Assembly: GCA_000333855.2 (NCBI GenBank)
Contig: CM007326.1
Location: 374,027-438,026 of the forward strand
Length of the DNA: 64,000 bases
Origin: Endotrypanum monterogeii
Taxonomy: Eukaryota > Euglenozoa > Kinetoplastea > Trypanosomatida > Trypanosomatidae
Reading direction: 5' to 3'
Below the pieces are notes generated by a model. That model searched no databases. It worked only from the letters and a program-made list of their open reading frames with translations, and was not told the origin of the DNA. Shown piece by piece: positions 1-10,300 of the stretch. Within the stretch, counting starts at the first letter, position 1; the number at the start of each line of letters is the position of its first letter. A program made the position numbers and the translations under genes.

Positions 1-1
1 G

Positions 2-53
2 TAACGTACGTAGGTAGTGTACGTCTACCTACCTACACACTACTCGTACGTTA
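2..53. repeat. Inverted repeat / hairpin at the window edge
   Basis: Arm 2-10 (taacgtacg) is the exact reverse complement of 45-53, and 14-20 (gtagtgt) of 37-43. A competing inner pairing is 10-17 with 25-32. The arms are nested, so the whole stretch could form one stem with small bulges. It is followed directly by AT-rich simple repeats. Function unknown; it may be an assembly edge or a true palindromic spacer element. Confidence 0.75.
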
Positions 54-57
54 GTAC

Positions 58-120
58 TATATATATATAGTATATAGTATATATATATATATATATATAT
101 TTATTTATTTATTTATTTAT
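58..120. repeat. (TA)n followed by (TTTA)n tract
   Basis: An almost pure alternating TA run passes into TTTA tetranucleotide repeats. Low-complexity spacer DNA, likely length-variable between isolates. Confidence 0.9.
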
Positions 121-257
121 GTATAAATATACAATGTGTGTGTGTGTGTGTGTGTTGCCTTGAGTTCCATCTTGCTGACTTTTGTCTCTTTTCGAGTCAA
201 TGTCACTATTCACGTATCTTTTTTTTTTTTGTGGTGGGGAAAGGATGCGATGTGTCG

Positions 258-497
258 TCAGCCGTTTGGTGTTTTTGTCGTCACCATCAAGACGTCAATT
301 GATATGTAGACACTTGAGGCCATATTCCACTTGCTTATGAAGCACCACAACTCATCTACTGGAGCCATACCGGACAAAATGTTGACCTCTTGATTCGACG
401 GATCATGCACCCGGAACACCTCTCCTCGGGCGGTTCCTCGCACTTCCGCCTTTTCCTGTATTATAGGCGCCTGAGGGAGCGGGGTGTAGGGTTTGGG
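258..497 (-). pseudogene. Possible minus-strand coding fragment
   Basis: The minus strand is open for about 80 codons (no stop between about 497 and the stop near 258). The amino-acid composition is protein-like: a proline-rich start, then motifs such as VFRVHDPSNQEV, DELWCF and MVTTKTPNG. There is no ATG near the start of the open stretch; internal ATGs would give only short peptides. All real genes here are on the opposite strand, so a functional gene is unlikely without its own transcription. A relic of a transposed gene or retroelement is the favoured reading; chance is the alternative. Confidence 0.25.
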
Positions 498-752
498 CTG
501 GCCCTAGCGCCACGCGCGGTGTGGAGACGGGGCTATGTTTCTCCCGCGAGCTGTAAGAGGCGAGAGGCACCGGTCTTTGGGAACCAACGCGCACGACAGG
601 CAAGCATGTGGGCACACACACCCTTCCCCGCCTCATGGTACCGTGTTCGAGCGAGAGGGCAGAACGACGGACTACATTATGACCCCACTTCGACTCTCTC
701 TTTTTCTCTCTTACCTAAAGCCCCATAGCCACACCAGCAAAAGAAGTACCTG

Positions 753-791
<39 letters not shown>

Positions 792-1087
792 AACGACAGA
801 CACTCACAGACGTGAGTGACCCAAGCCCCGCTTCTTCCTCGCAGGTTCCCCACGTCACTGCTGCGTGTTGCTCGTCGCATTCCCTGCTTTTCTGATCAGT
901 ACCCCCCCTTTTTTTTTTTTTACTTCGTGCCTCCTCTGCAGCGATTTTTCCTTCCTTCCCTCTTCCCCCGGTGGGCAGCGTTGACCCAAACCTGGATAAG
1001 AAGACGAAGACCGCAATCGTGCCTAGAGGAGACAAACGGGCTGGCTCAGCAGCCTGTCTCACGGAAAGGAAAAGAGGGCCATAATTG

Positions 1088-1103
1088 TTTTTTTTTTTTA
1101 CAG
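1088..1103 (+). promoter_or_regulatory. Predicted spliced-leader acceptor for the 777-aa gene
   Basis: A run of T followed by acag gives a textbook polypyrimidine-AG trans-splice acceptor, predicting a 5' UTR of about 124 nt. Confidence 0.6.
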
Positions 1104-1219
1104 CAGCAACGGTCGAGACGTGGGGGGGGGGGGGCTCGTCAGCGCACACGCATCTTCGGCTCTGCGGGAAAAAGGTTGAGGGTGAGCGACCTCCCTCAGG
1201 CGGAGCTCGCACTCCGTTG

Positions 1220-1237
1220 ATGGAGCGATGGATGTGA
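1220..1237 (+). promoter_or_regulatory. Five-codon uORF overlapping the main start codon
   Basis: If the acceptor at 1103 is used, the first AUG on the mRNA is at 1220, not 1228. It encodes M-E-R-W-M then TGA at 1235-1237, so its stop lies just inside the main frame. Leaky scanning or reinitiation would be needed, which would lower translation of the downstream protein. Confidence 0.5.
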
Positions 1238-3561
1238 AGATCAGCAATGTTCTAACCCGTTTCGCTTTTTCTATTCCGAGTCTTCGTGATGACCTCGACG
1301 TCGATGACCACGCCGGCTACGGTGTGGGGGCCTCCTCTGATGACGAGAGCACCCAGAACATCGGTGATGTCGCTCACGGATGCGTAGCCGATCGTCGTGA
1401 CACCAGTAAGTACCCGACAGGAGCGGCGAGTGGCTGTCAATGGTCGCGCTCACGGACCCGTGTGTCGGAGTTGCCTCGGGACGAGCCGGGCCTCACAGGC
1501 GCCTACTCTTTTGTGGATGATGGCGGTGCATCATCTGCTTCATCGCCTATCCCCGGTTGTGGACCTGCGCGCAACGGCCGCATCACACATTTGACTGCGA
1601 GGACGCCGCACGGCGCTGCTAGCACCAGGGGCGATGCTGTCTGCAGTGGTGTGTCGTTGCATCTGCCGGACCTCATGCAGCTGGCAGCGAGGTTGTGGAA
1701 CGTTGAGCTCCACCGCGGTCCGACGGGAACTGCGAGCCACTGCGTGCTACGACCCCCTCCTTATGTTATCAACAATGTTCTCCACCGTGGGCCGGTGGTT
1801 CAAGTGTTCGCCTCCGGAGTGGTACGTATGATGACGCACGGCAGTGTGGCTGCCACAAAGGTGCTGGCGCAGCGCGTTCATGACGAACTGCACGAGGCGT
1901 GCGTACCCCTGGCCGTGCGCCGTGCAGCCCGTGAGGAGTCGCTGTTGCTGCGGGCGGTGCTGGGTGACTCGGGTGCGGGCGTGGTAGGCGAAGTGAACGA
2001 CAACGACGGACCTCCTGGTAGCTCATACGCTGCAGTACCCAAGGCGGGTTCGCAGCAGCCGATCAACGGCCACAAAATTAATTTAGGGACTTCTTTTTCC
2101 AGGGATGCAAGCGCAGGCGATCCTCCCAGGCAGAAAACCTCCGTCGATTCTCTCGGCTCCCGCCGAATGCTGACCTTGGCAGATGGCAGGGCAGGCCGGG
2201 GTCAACGAATGTCCAGTTCAGCTCCCACGCCTTCCTCTGCGCTCTCCCAGATGTCACTGACCATTGACTTCTTGCAGGCGGTGGCAGTGCCGCGTTGGGA
2301 TGAGATAGCCGCTCTGCGGGCCTCACTCTTGAGCACAGCATCGGCATCTGATGCTGATGAGAGTGGCCTCGGTCCGAAGGAAGATGTGCGTATCTCTAAA
2401 AAAAAAACTGGTGTTGCAGTACATCGTGCTAGTGTCAACGTCCGCGGTGACGCCCCGATGGAGTGGTGGCGGTGGTATCTCGACGTTCAGACAGATGACT
2501 GCTGCACTTCTCAAAGCTGCTCGTTGGCTACAGATGCCCGCGGAGATAAAACGTTGCCAGGGGACCCCGCGGATCTGCTCTCGAGAAACGACCCTCTGCA
2601 ACCAACCAGTCGCGGTTTCGTTGCTGCCGAGGAAGGCGACGCCACCGGTCGCCATCCCAACAAGTCGAGGGGTTTCTGGACCTGCGCTGGCCTCGCAAAC
2701 GCATCACCAGCGGTCGCTGCAAAGTTTGTGAGCTTTCTGCGACGCCGCCGGGCGTTGTTGGCGCAGCACACTGTTACCTACCGGCTGCGTCGTCAAGCCG
2801 GACAAAACAGTCTCCATATTCTCCTCGACTGGCGAACAACTACTCCAACGCGCTCGCCACCGCGGTTCACGGCTGCTGCCACTCACATCAACGCAGCACC
2901 CGCAGCCGCTGCGGTGTCGCTTGCAGAGCCTTCCCCGCCTACCCGACCACTGATCGTGCAGCGTCCCCTGGAGGTGTCTCGGGCGCCGCTCGATTCCAGC
3001 ACCCCTTCTGGGTTGGCTGCTGCGCCAAAGGGACCTACCGGCACCCGTCCATGGGTGATCGAAGCAAGTGCCGCGCAATTCTTCATGGAGTCAACTTTTA
3101 TTCCCGAGTCGACGGTGCCGTACGGTATGGAGAGTGTGCGAGTGTCCATGAGTCAGTGCGAACCCACTGAACCCGCGGGAGCGGCACATGAGACGTTGGG
3201 TGACGCCCGCATGGAAAGCTCTATTGGTGACACCGCCATGACGCTCGACTCTGGTGGTCATGATCGGATGTCTGCTCTGCCGGAAGACGATAGGAGCCGC
3301 CCTGTGCTGCGCCATGAGAGCATAAATGGTGGTCTAGTGTGCGTCAAGAAGACTACGCGCGCTAAGCGTAGTCGTGGTGGTGCCCCTCTGGGGACATCCC
3401 CGGCAACGGGGGATAAACATGCAGCCGCAGTCGAGCATGTGACGTGCACAATCCATCGCACAGGCCGTGCCCAACTGACTGCGTCATCGGAGGTGGCGTT
3501 GCAACAAATATGCTCGTTGCTGCTCATTCCATTCCTCGTAGCGACGGCGGAGATCGTGTGA
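1228..3561 (+). CDS. Hypothetical protein with TBP-like (TATA-binding protein fold) ends
   Basis: 777 aa; the start is the first long-frame ATG. I see no definite family, but two parts resemble the TBP saddle. First, residues 3-20 (VKISNVLTRFAF) and 141-225 could be repeat 1: a strand, then helix DLMQLAARLWNVEL (149-161), then the strand pair SHCVLRPP and VVQVFASGVVRMMTHG (190-205), then a long helix. This follows TBP's order with its ARNAEYNP and LIFSSGKMVCTGAK segments. Second, the C-terminal 80 residues (GLVCVKK, HVTCTIHRTGRAQLTASSEVALQQICSLLLIPFL in outline) follow TBP repeat 2. Ser/Ala/Pro-rich, probably disordered segments separate the parts. One intercalating-type Phe is retained in VFASG; the second repeat lacks it. 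Known trypanosomatids use a divergent TBP (TRF4) encoded elsewhere, so this would be a second, highly modified member. The TBP link is inference; a lone conserved hypothetical is the alternative. Confidence 0.9.
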   Translation: MDVKISNVLTRFAFSIPSLRDDLDVDDHAGYGVGASSDDESTQNIGDVAHGCVADRRDTSKYPTGAASGCQWSRSRTRVSELPRDEPGLTGAYSFVDDGGASSASSPIPGCGPARNGRITHLTARTPHGAASTRGDAVCSGVSLHLPDLMQLAARLWNVELHRGPTGTASHCVLRPPPYVINNVLHRGPVVQVFASGVVRMMTHGSVAATKVLAQRVHDELHEACVPLAVRRAAREESLLLRAVLGDSGAGVVGEVNDNDGPPGSSYAAVPKAGSQQPINGHKINLGTSFSRDASAGDPPRQKTSVDSLGSRRMLTLADGRAGRGQRMSSSAPTPSSALSQMSLTIDFLQAVAVPRWDEIAALRASLLSTASASDADESGLGPKEDVRISKKKTGVAVHRASVNVRGDAPMEWWRWYLDVQTDDCCTSQSCSLATDARGDKTLPGDPADLLSRNDPLQPTSRGFVAAEEGDATGRHPNKSRGFWTCAGLANASPAVAAKFVSFLRRRRALLAQHTVTYRLRRQAGQNSLHILLDWRTTTPTRSPPRFTAAATHINAAPAAAAVSLAEPSPPTRPLIVQRPLEVSRAPLDSSTPSGLAAAPKGPTGTRPWVIEASAAQFFMESTFIPESTVPYGMESVRVSMSQCEPTEPAGAAHETLGDARMESSIGDTAMTLDSGGHDRMSALPEDDRSRPVLRHESINGGLVCVKKTTRAKRSRGGAPLGTSPATGDKHAAAVEHVTCTIHRTGRAQLTASSEVALQQICSLLLIPFLVATAEIV

Positions 3562-4389
3562 TGTGATGAGCGAGGCGGAAGGATCTGATCGCTCATTTTT
3601 CTGTACCAAGTCTACTGCGCCCCCCCCTTCTTCTCCACCCTATCACCCGACGTGCCTTGTGAAGTCTTTTCGTCAGGTATGTGGGACATAAGTGGTCAAC
3701 AATGCCTCCGTCATGCTCGCTGTATCTTCTTTTTTTTTTTTGGTGATAGGTTGCACCCTTGGGTTGCATGGTGTGTACACTCAGCTGATGCTCGCACCAC
3801 AATGGCTTTGTAAAATCACCTCCTCCCCCCCTGGCAGGAGCTTCTCACCTAGCGACGTTTTGTTCTTCACAAAATATGTGCCCCGACATGCAGCACATGA
3901 GGTGAGCCCCATAGACGGTATGCTCTAGGGGCATCAGAGGGGAGAGCGAGGGACAACGGCGTGCTGCCCTAACATTTGTGTTAGCGCGTTTTCATGCATC
4001 TGCTGTCTTTGGCGCCGCTCTCTTTTTTTTTTTTGATTCGCGTTGGTATCATGATGACTCCAATACTTGCTCTCGTTCACCCTACGCCTTCCCCCTTCCT
4101 TTTTTTAAATTATTATTATTATTCGTTCACGCATACAGAGACAATTTTTGTTGTTGCTATCACGTGCGGGCACGTGTATGCTTAATTTCATAGAGATATC
4201 CTTCTGCACCCTTTTATCCCTGAAGGAAACCGTAGAGGCCGCCAGAGTAGGCTGGGCTGAAGACAGGGGGTGGTGGAGTAGGGACGGGCAGGGTGGGGGA
4301 CTTCAGGTCATCCAGCAGCGTATTTTCATTTTTTTTTTTTGATTATCGCATCTTTTAGTTCATTCTGAGGAGAAGATAAAAAAAAAAAA
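3562..4389. other. Spacer between the TBP-like and PP2C genes
   Basis: Several T tracts (near 3730, 4021, 4105, 4329), a short ATT repeat and a purine-rich stretch near 4260-4310. No gene seen. Confidence 0.7.
4329..4358 (+). promoter_or_regulatory. Predicted spliced-leader acceptor for the PP2C gene
   Basis: A 12-nt T run and a second pyrimidine stretch end in cttttag at 4352-4358. This predicts a 31-nt 5' UTR that finishes in an A-run directly against the ATG. Confidence 0.6.
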
Positions 4390-7300
4390 ATGATTCCCTC
4401 CCATGTCTCGCCGATTCCACCCCTCGCTGCCTCGTCAATTATACATGGCGTTTCTCTCGTGAGCAGCGACAGTGTAACCGATCGAGAGACCTCTACGTGT
4501 CCCTCGGAGGCCTCTGCTACGCGTGCGTCCGCTGAGATGAAGTCCATGCAAGGCTCGAGTTTGACAAGATTGCCGAAGCCGATGAGAGCCGATAGGATCA
4601 TGGATACTCCCGCCTCGTCTGTTCACCTGAGGCGGCCCCGTTTGTTTCCGCCTTCCCAGCGGACAAATATTCACTCGCGGTGCGCCTCCGCACCCTCGAG
4701 GTCGGTGCCGCTTCTGGAACACCGGCGTAGTGCTGCTTTCTCTGTCACCATGCCACACGCTACCCTCAGGAGCGATGCGCATCGATGTCGCAGCCACACT
4801 CGCAGCAGCGCCAACATTCGGGCTCAGCTCGAGCAACCGTCACCGGAGCAGATGACTTCTACATCCACCGGGTCTTCTACAAAGGCAACTGCGGTGGGTG
4901 CACAGGCGGCATCGCCTTGGCGCATTATCTGCGAAGAGGCATCAACCCCGCCGTACACTTGCGAGCACATCAGCGATGCTGGATGGCTTCGCTGTGGGGG
5001 AGGGCAGTTTTCGGGGCGTGATGGGTGCGCCTGCGGCAGCAAAGCACCTGCGCCCCTCTCATCGTTACCTGCTTCTGCACCGGCCACGGCAGGTGCCTCT
5101 CTGCACGATGCAACGCAGCGCCTTTTCTTTACCGATGAGGAAGTCTCGGTGACTAATGCAGATGATCCAGCGGATACGTGGGCAAGCTCTCATGTGTCGA
5201 GAAGAGGAACATCGTCAGCACCGCCGACCGACTCGTCGACCCGACTGGGGCCGGTGGCAGATGTGGTTGGGACACTGCTCTCTGGGGACATCGCGCCTGG
5301 TGCGTTGAGGGGCTGCACGTCCAGCAACTCTCGTGCGGCACCAACCGCTGCAGTGAATGTATGCCCCACTACCGCATCAAGTTCTTCCGAAATTCGTTTC
5401 TCCTCCTCGCCCGTGTGTGAGAGCACAGCACCTCAATGCATCAATACCGACACGCACGGGCTGCCCTGTGACCAAATGGGCTGCCGGGAGAGTTGTCCCG
5501 GTGGGGCTGGCGAAGGCTCCGGATACGTTCGTCTAGTCACGGTTCCTACCTGCGCTGTGTTACAGTGTGGAGACATGGACGTCACTGCTGCCGCCCTCAC
5601 AGGCGGAGTCACACCGCACAGGCCTGGCGTGCGCTGTATCGAGTTCCCGGGAGAATCAGTAGCGCATCCGCGGTCGCCGGATACGTCGCTCACAGGCACG
5701 CGCTCGACCGTTCGCAGCTGCGAAGTCGGAGACTGCCCGGGGGTCGACAGTGTGCTCGGGGGGGACGTCACCGGGGATAACGATGTATGCGAGCGCCGAT
5801 CGACGGTGGCGTTTCGGCGTACTCCCCTGAAGAGGGAGAGGCGTGTCGGTGATGCCGCAACCTCACAGGTTCAACATACGGACGCGGGACCACCAGTAGG
5901 AGCGACTAACAGCAGTAGCCAAAGTAACCTGGAGGCTGCTCTGAAGTTTCACCAACAAGGAGTGCGGCAGACCTATCGAAGCGACCGGGGAACGTCTTCC
6001 TTCACGCGGGACACTCTCACCGCACCACATGTTTCGCCTCCCCCCACCCAACTCAGATGCTGTAGTGGTGTAGATGGCATCGCCCTCGTTGCGACGGAGC
6101 AGTCAACGCCGTTGTTGTCAGTGAATGCCTCTCACACGAGTGCTGGGTGTGCTCTGTGCAACACGACGCTGGGCGGCAACTCGTATTCCACACCGGTGAT
6201 GAGGGCCGCCAGCGAGGCAATGGTCGACGCGGAGGCGACAGCACAGAAGGGAGGATGTAAGGGATTCCTCAGCAGTGACGCAACGTTGCTCGATTCATTT
6301 CGTATCGACTTAGCCCCATGTCCTTCCAGCATCGCGCCTGCCTTCTTGCTCGTTCCGTTTTTGATGGCATCGCCAATGCTCACCCGAGAGGGCTTAGGGA
6401 GGCGGTCCTGGTCTCATGGGGCCCGTGCTCGCGCGGGGGCGGGCGTGGGGAACGAGGATGACAGCGCTGTCATCAGAACACCCGTGCCCCCACCCTGCCC
6501 CCTCGCTCACCGTGGCTGGAGCCTCCACGGTACACCAGACGCAGTCCACGCGGCAGGAGAAAATGGTGGAGGGAGATTTTCCGATGGCGGTGTTTGCCAT
6601 CCGGCTCGCTTCAGGCCTCTGCAGGGGTGGGCATCGCCCTCATCTTCACAGTCTCATGCCGCGGATGATGCCGACACCGTTGCCACGCCGAGGTCATGCA
6701 GCCCTTCATTCTGCAGCGCTTTCACTGGTCGATTGGGGTGTGCCGCCGGCGTGAGACAAGGCCACACTTTTCTACCGCGAAAGGATGCGTCATTTTATTC
6801 CTGTCCCAGTGCGAGGCGAATGCACACAGTCACGGTGCCGCCGCATCAGCACTCGAGCAGTACCCACAACTCGCTTGTCTTGCAAGAAGCCGCCATAGCG
6901 AACACGTCGCAGGCTTCACATCCGAATCAGCCGCGATCCCCCCCATTGCATCGGGGGCCAGTGAAGCCGCTTCCGATGTTTCCCTCCTACGCTGCAGCGC
7001 CGGATTTTTCTTTAATACCAACGCTAGCGCGGCAGTACGCGGGCGGCGACGACGGCAGCGATGTGAGTCCTGCGCCAGCCCCAGCAGTTGGAGGAGTGGA
7101 CGGTGGGGGCAGCCGTACGCCGCCTGAGCTGACAACCTCGGCGATGAGAGGCGCGCCTCGCATCCTGACCTCAGCGCCATCGCTGGGGAACCTATGGCAA
7201 GCGTCCCGCACACCTGCTAGGCATACGGACGCCCGTGTGGCTGCCCCGTGGGGTACCGTGTCCGCGGCCACTGAGCCATGCCACAAGAGTAACTCTCATG

Positions 7301-10300
7301 TCTCTTGTGTAGATGAGACGCCGTATTTCACGAACACCCGGGGGTCACACGTGCAGTCTTCAGTCTATTCGCATTCGTTGATGTCGCCTCGCCTCCCTCT
7401 CCCGGCGTCAGCAGTGGAGGACGTGCTCACATCGCCGCCAGCACTCGCTGACGCACCGCCTCTGCAAAGCAGCCGCGCTACGGCCGATGTAGCCGAGCGA
7501 TGTGTAGCGGGTGAGCTGAGGAGAAACACAGAGAGATTACTTGACGAATCCTATAGGGAGGGTTTGCTGTCCACGTGCTCAACTCCGCCGCGCCGGCCAT
7601 TGCTTTCCCCGAGCACGCCTCGCGTGTCGGGATTTGTCTCACCCAGCAATGGAGCAGATGCCTTCTACAGGAGAGCGATGCAGAACAGTGCGCGGAAAAA
7701 CGTTTTATCGTCTGCCAGCTTCCCCCGTGGCAGTCCGTTGGCAGCGGAGGCGAGAGCATCTCCGTGTTTACCGTGGGCTCCCTCGCAGCGCATGTCGCCC
7801 ACCGCACTGGCATCTGTCGGTGGGCCGGGCACTGATAGTGGAAGCAGGCGGACGCGTACTTGGGTCCGGAGGCCTTCCTGCACTGCTGCAACGCGTGCCG
7901 CTGCGTCGGACAGCGACATTCCTCTTTTTTGGGGGGAGGAGTTGGAGCTACGTGGGCTGCAGCGCATATCAAATATGTCGTCTGGCTCGCTGATGAGCCC
8001 CACCGGCGTCATGAGTGCACCCATTGAGGCAATGTATGGTGTGTCCCAGCAAGCGGCCCCTTCAACGCCTCACCCAAAAAGGGGGAGTTGCGGCGTGGGT
8101 CGCAGTGTTGTGGGCACTCGTGGCGCCCACGGGTTTTCGTCGATGCCGTTGCTTCCGCCCCCGCCGTTGGGAGCTCTTACAGGAAGCGGTGAGACATCCT
8201 CGACAACACCATGGCACAGCAGCGTCTCCGATCCGCCTGCAGCGATGAGTTGCATTCCTGCTACCAGAAAAGCAGCTCACAGCCGTTGTATCTCGCCACG
8301 GTGGTCCTCGCTCGAGTTGTCTGCACGCAAGCCGAGTGCCTCGCGGGCAGCCGCTATGCTCGGAAAAACGACCCCCAGGAGGGAAGAGATAAAGATGAAT
8401 GCGTTGAGAGGAGGTGAAGATCAGATCCAAATGACCTCTGCATCGGATTCGCCTGCGAATAGCACTGCTGCCGCCGAGGGCGCACCACCCCGGATGCTCT
8501 CGCCCCAGCCTGGGGAGCTGAAAAAAACTCAGTTTCACTGCGCTTTCAGCTCGCTGCGCGGCTGCCGCAGAGCGCAAGAGGACAGCGTCATGATTGTGGA
8601 TGACCTCACGGTTCGACTCGCTCGATGCAAGCCTGCGCTGTCGACCACTGCCGCGTCTGCTGAGCCTTCCTCGGTAACTCAGGCGGAGGGAAGCGTAGGT
8701 GCGTCAAGGGACACTGGTGTTGAGGGCGGCGTTACTGAACGAGGAGCAGCGACCAGCTCCATACCGAAAACAGAAAAAGTGGCGGCACAGCACATTGCTG
8801 ACGCGCCCCTTGAGGCTACGCTTTTCTGCGTGGGTGTGTTTGATGGACACTGTGGTGACGACGTCGCGTCGTTTGCCTCGAACTTCTTCTCAGAGCACTT
8901 GGAGTACGCTTTGCAGTCGTACCTGAGAGAACGAGGCCGGGATCTGGGAGAACGCGGAGTCCTCATGGGTGGCGCGCGGTGTAGCAGTGACGCTCGAGGG
9001 GAAGTTGGGCAGGGGCCACATCCTGGTCATCACGAGCCCTTCTTGTCCGACGTCCTGGAGTTCCAGCGAGTTGTGAGCACCTCCCTGGTGCAGGCGCTGT
9101 TGCACCTCGACCTGACTTTGTACACTCTGCTTACCAACCCTCCCAAGGGCCGCTCGGCGCTGCGCTGTGACGCCGGATCCACCGCCACTGTGGCAGTGTT
9201 CTTCAAGGCACCGTCCGCAACAGCGCCACACCACGGTGGTGTGAGAGCAGTGGTGGGTAAGAGCTCGAATGGCGTACCGCTGCTTTCTTTCGGGGGCAGC
9301 GTCGCGGCGCCCAACAGCGCGGATTCGCCCACAACCCGCACACCTACGGTGCTGGATGGGGCGGTGCGGGGGCGAGTAGGGTGCGGCAGGGAGGCAACCC
9401 GGTCACCTATGCCCGCCACCTCTGTCGAGGGCACGTACCGACTCTGTATCGCGAATTTGGGTGATAGCCGTGCCATCATTGGCCGTCTTCACACTGGTGA
9501 TATTTTGCTGACCACCACTGACCACCGTATTTCTTCTTATCCAACGGAGGAGGCTCGAATTCATGCGGCCGGCGGTGTGGTGGAGATGGGTCGTGTAGGT
9601 GGCACTCTCGATGTGACGCGGGGTTTGGGGGACTACCGCCACAAGGTCGCACCATCTCAGTGGTGGCCTTCAGCTGCATTGACAGCATCACAGGAAGGGG
9701 TGATGAAGTGCGAGGATGACAGCACCACATCCCACATGTCGTCAACCGAGATGGAGGCAGTCGAGGGGTTGGCGCCGCTTGTGAGCACTCTGCCCTGCAC
9801 GGATGCTGCCTCCACGGGTGGCACCTCTGTGGCGCGTACCCTTCGTTGGCATTTGAGGTCGATGACACCGCCCCAGACTCCCCTGAGCTCGTGCAGTGAC
9901 GACAGTCGATTTGAGGATGTCGATGTTCAGTGGGATGCGAGCAGTGCCCAACGTCCTCATCAGGAGGTGCGGCTGGTATCTATGAAGTCTTCGTGCGACA
10001 TGCATCCGCCCAGCGGTGCCGAAGGTGAGACCGGCGGGCATGTCAGCCCACAAAAACAACCGCCCCAGGCTGTCCGGGGCTCAAACCCTTCTCCAGTCGT
10101 CTTTCCGAAGTCGCCGCTCACTCCTCGGTCTGCGCCTCTGTCGGCATCGCCCGAGACGCTGACGGGCAACGCCGTGAGCAACATCGCCGACATCTACGAG
10201 TGGGAAGTCCATCGCGGTGAAGTTCTTATCGTTGCCTCTGACGGCGTCTGGGACTGCATGAGCTCCGAGGAGGTGCTCACCCTTGTGTGTGAGGCACTAG

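Larger units (their letters stand above)
1..1227. other. Spacer upstream of the first gene
   Basis: No convincing + strand gene. It contains a near-perfect hairpin (2-53), (TA)n and (TTTA)n tracts (about 58-120), a (GT)n run near 137-154, a more complex GC-rich stretch (about 390-660) with a coding-like minus-strand frame, a (CA)n tract (755-790), and a T-tract with an AG acceptor at 1102-1103. The complex stretch stands out from the simple-sequence background and could be a degenerate retroposon or gene fragment. Confidence 0.7.
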
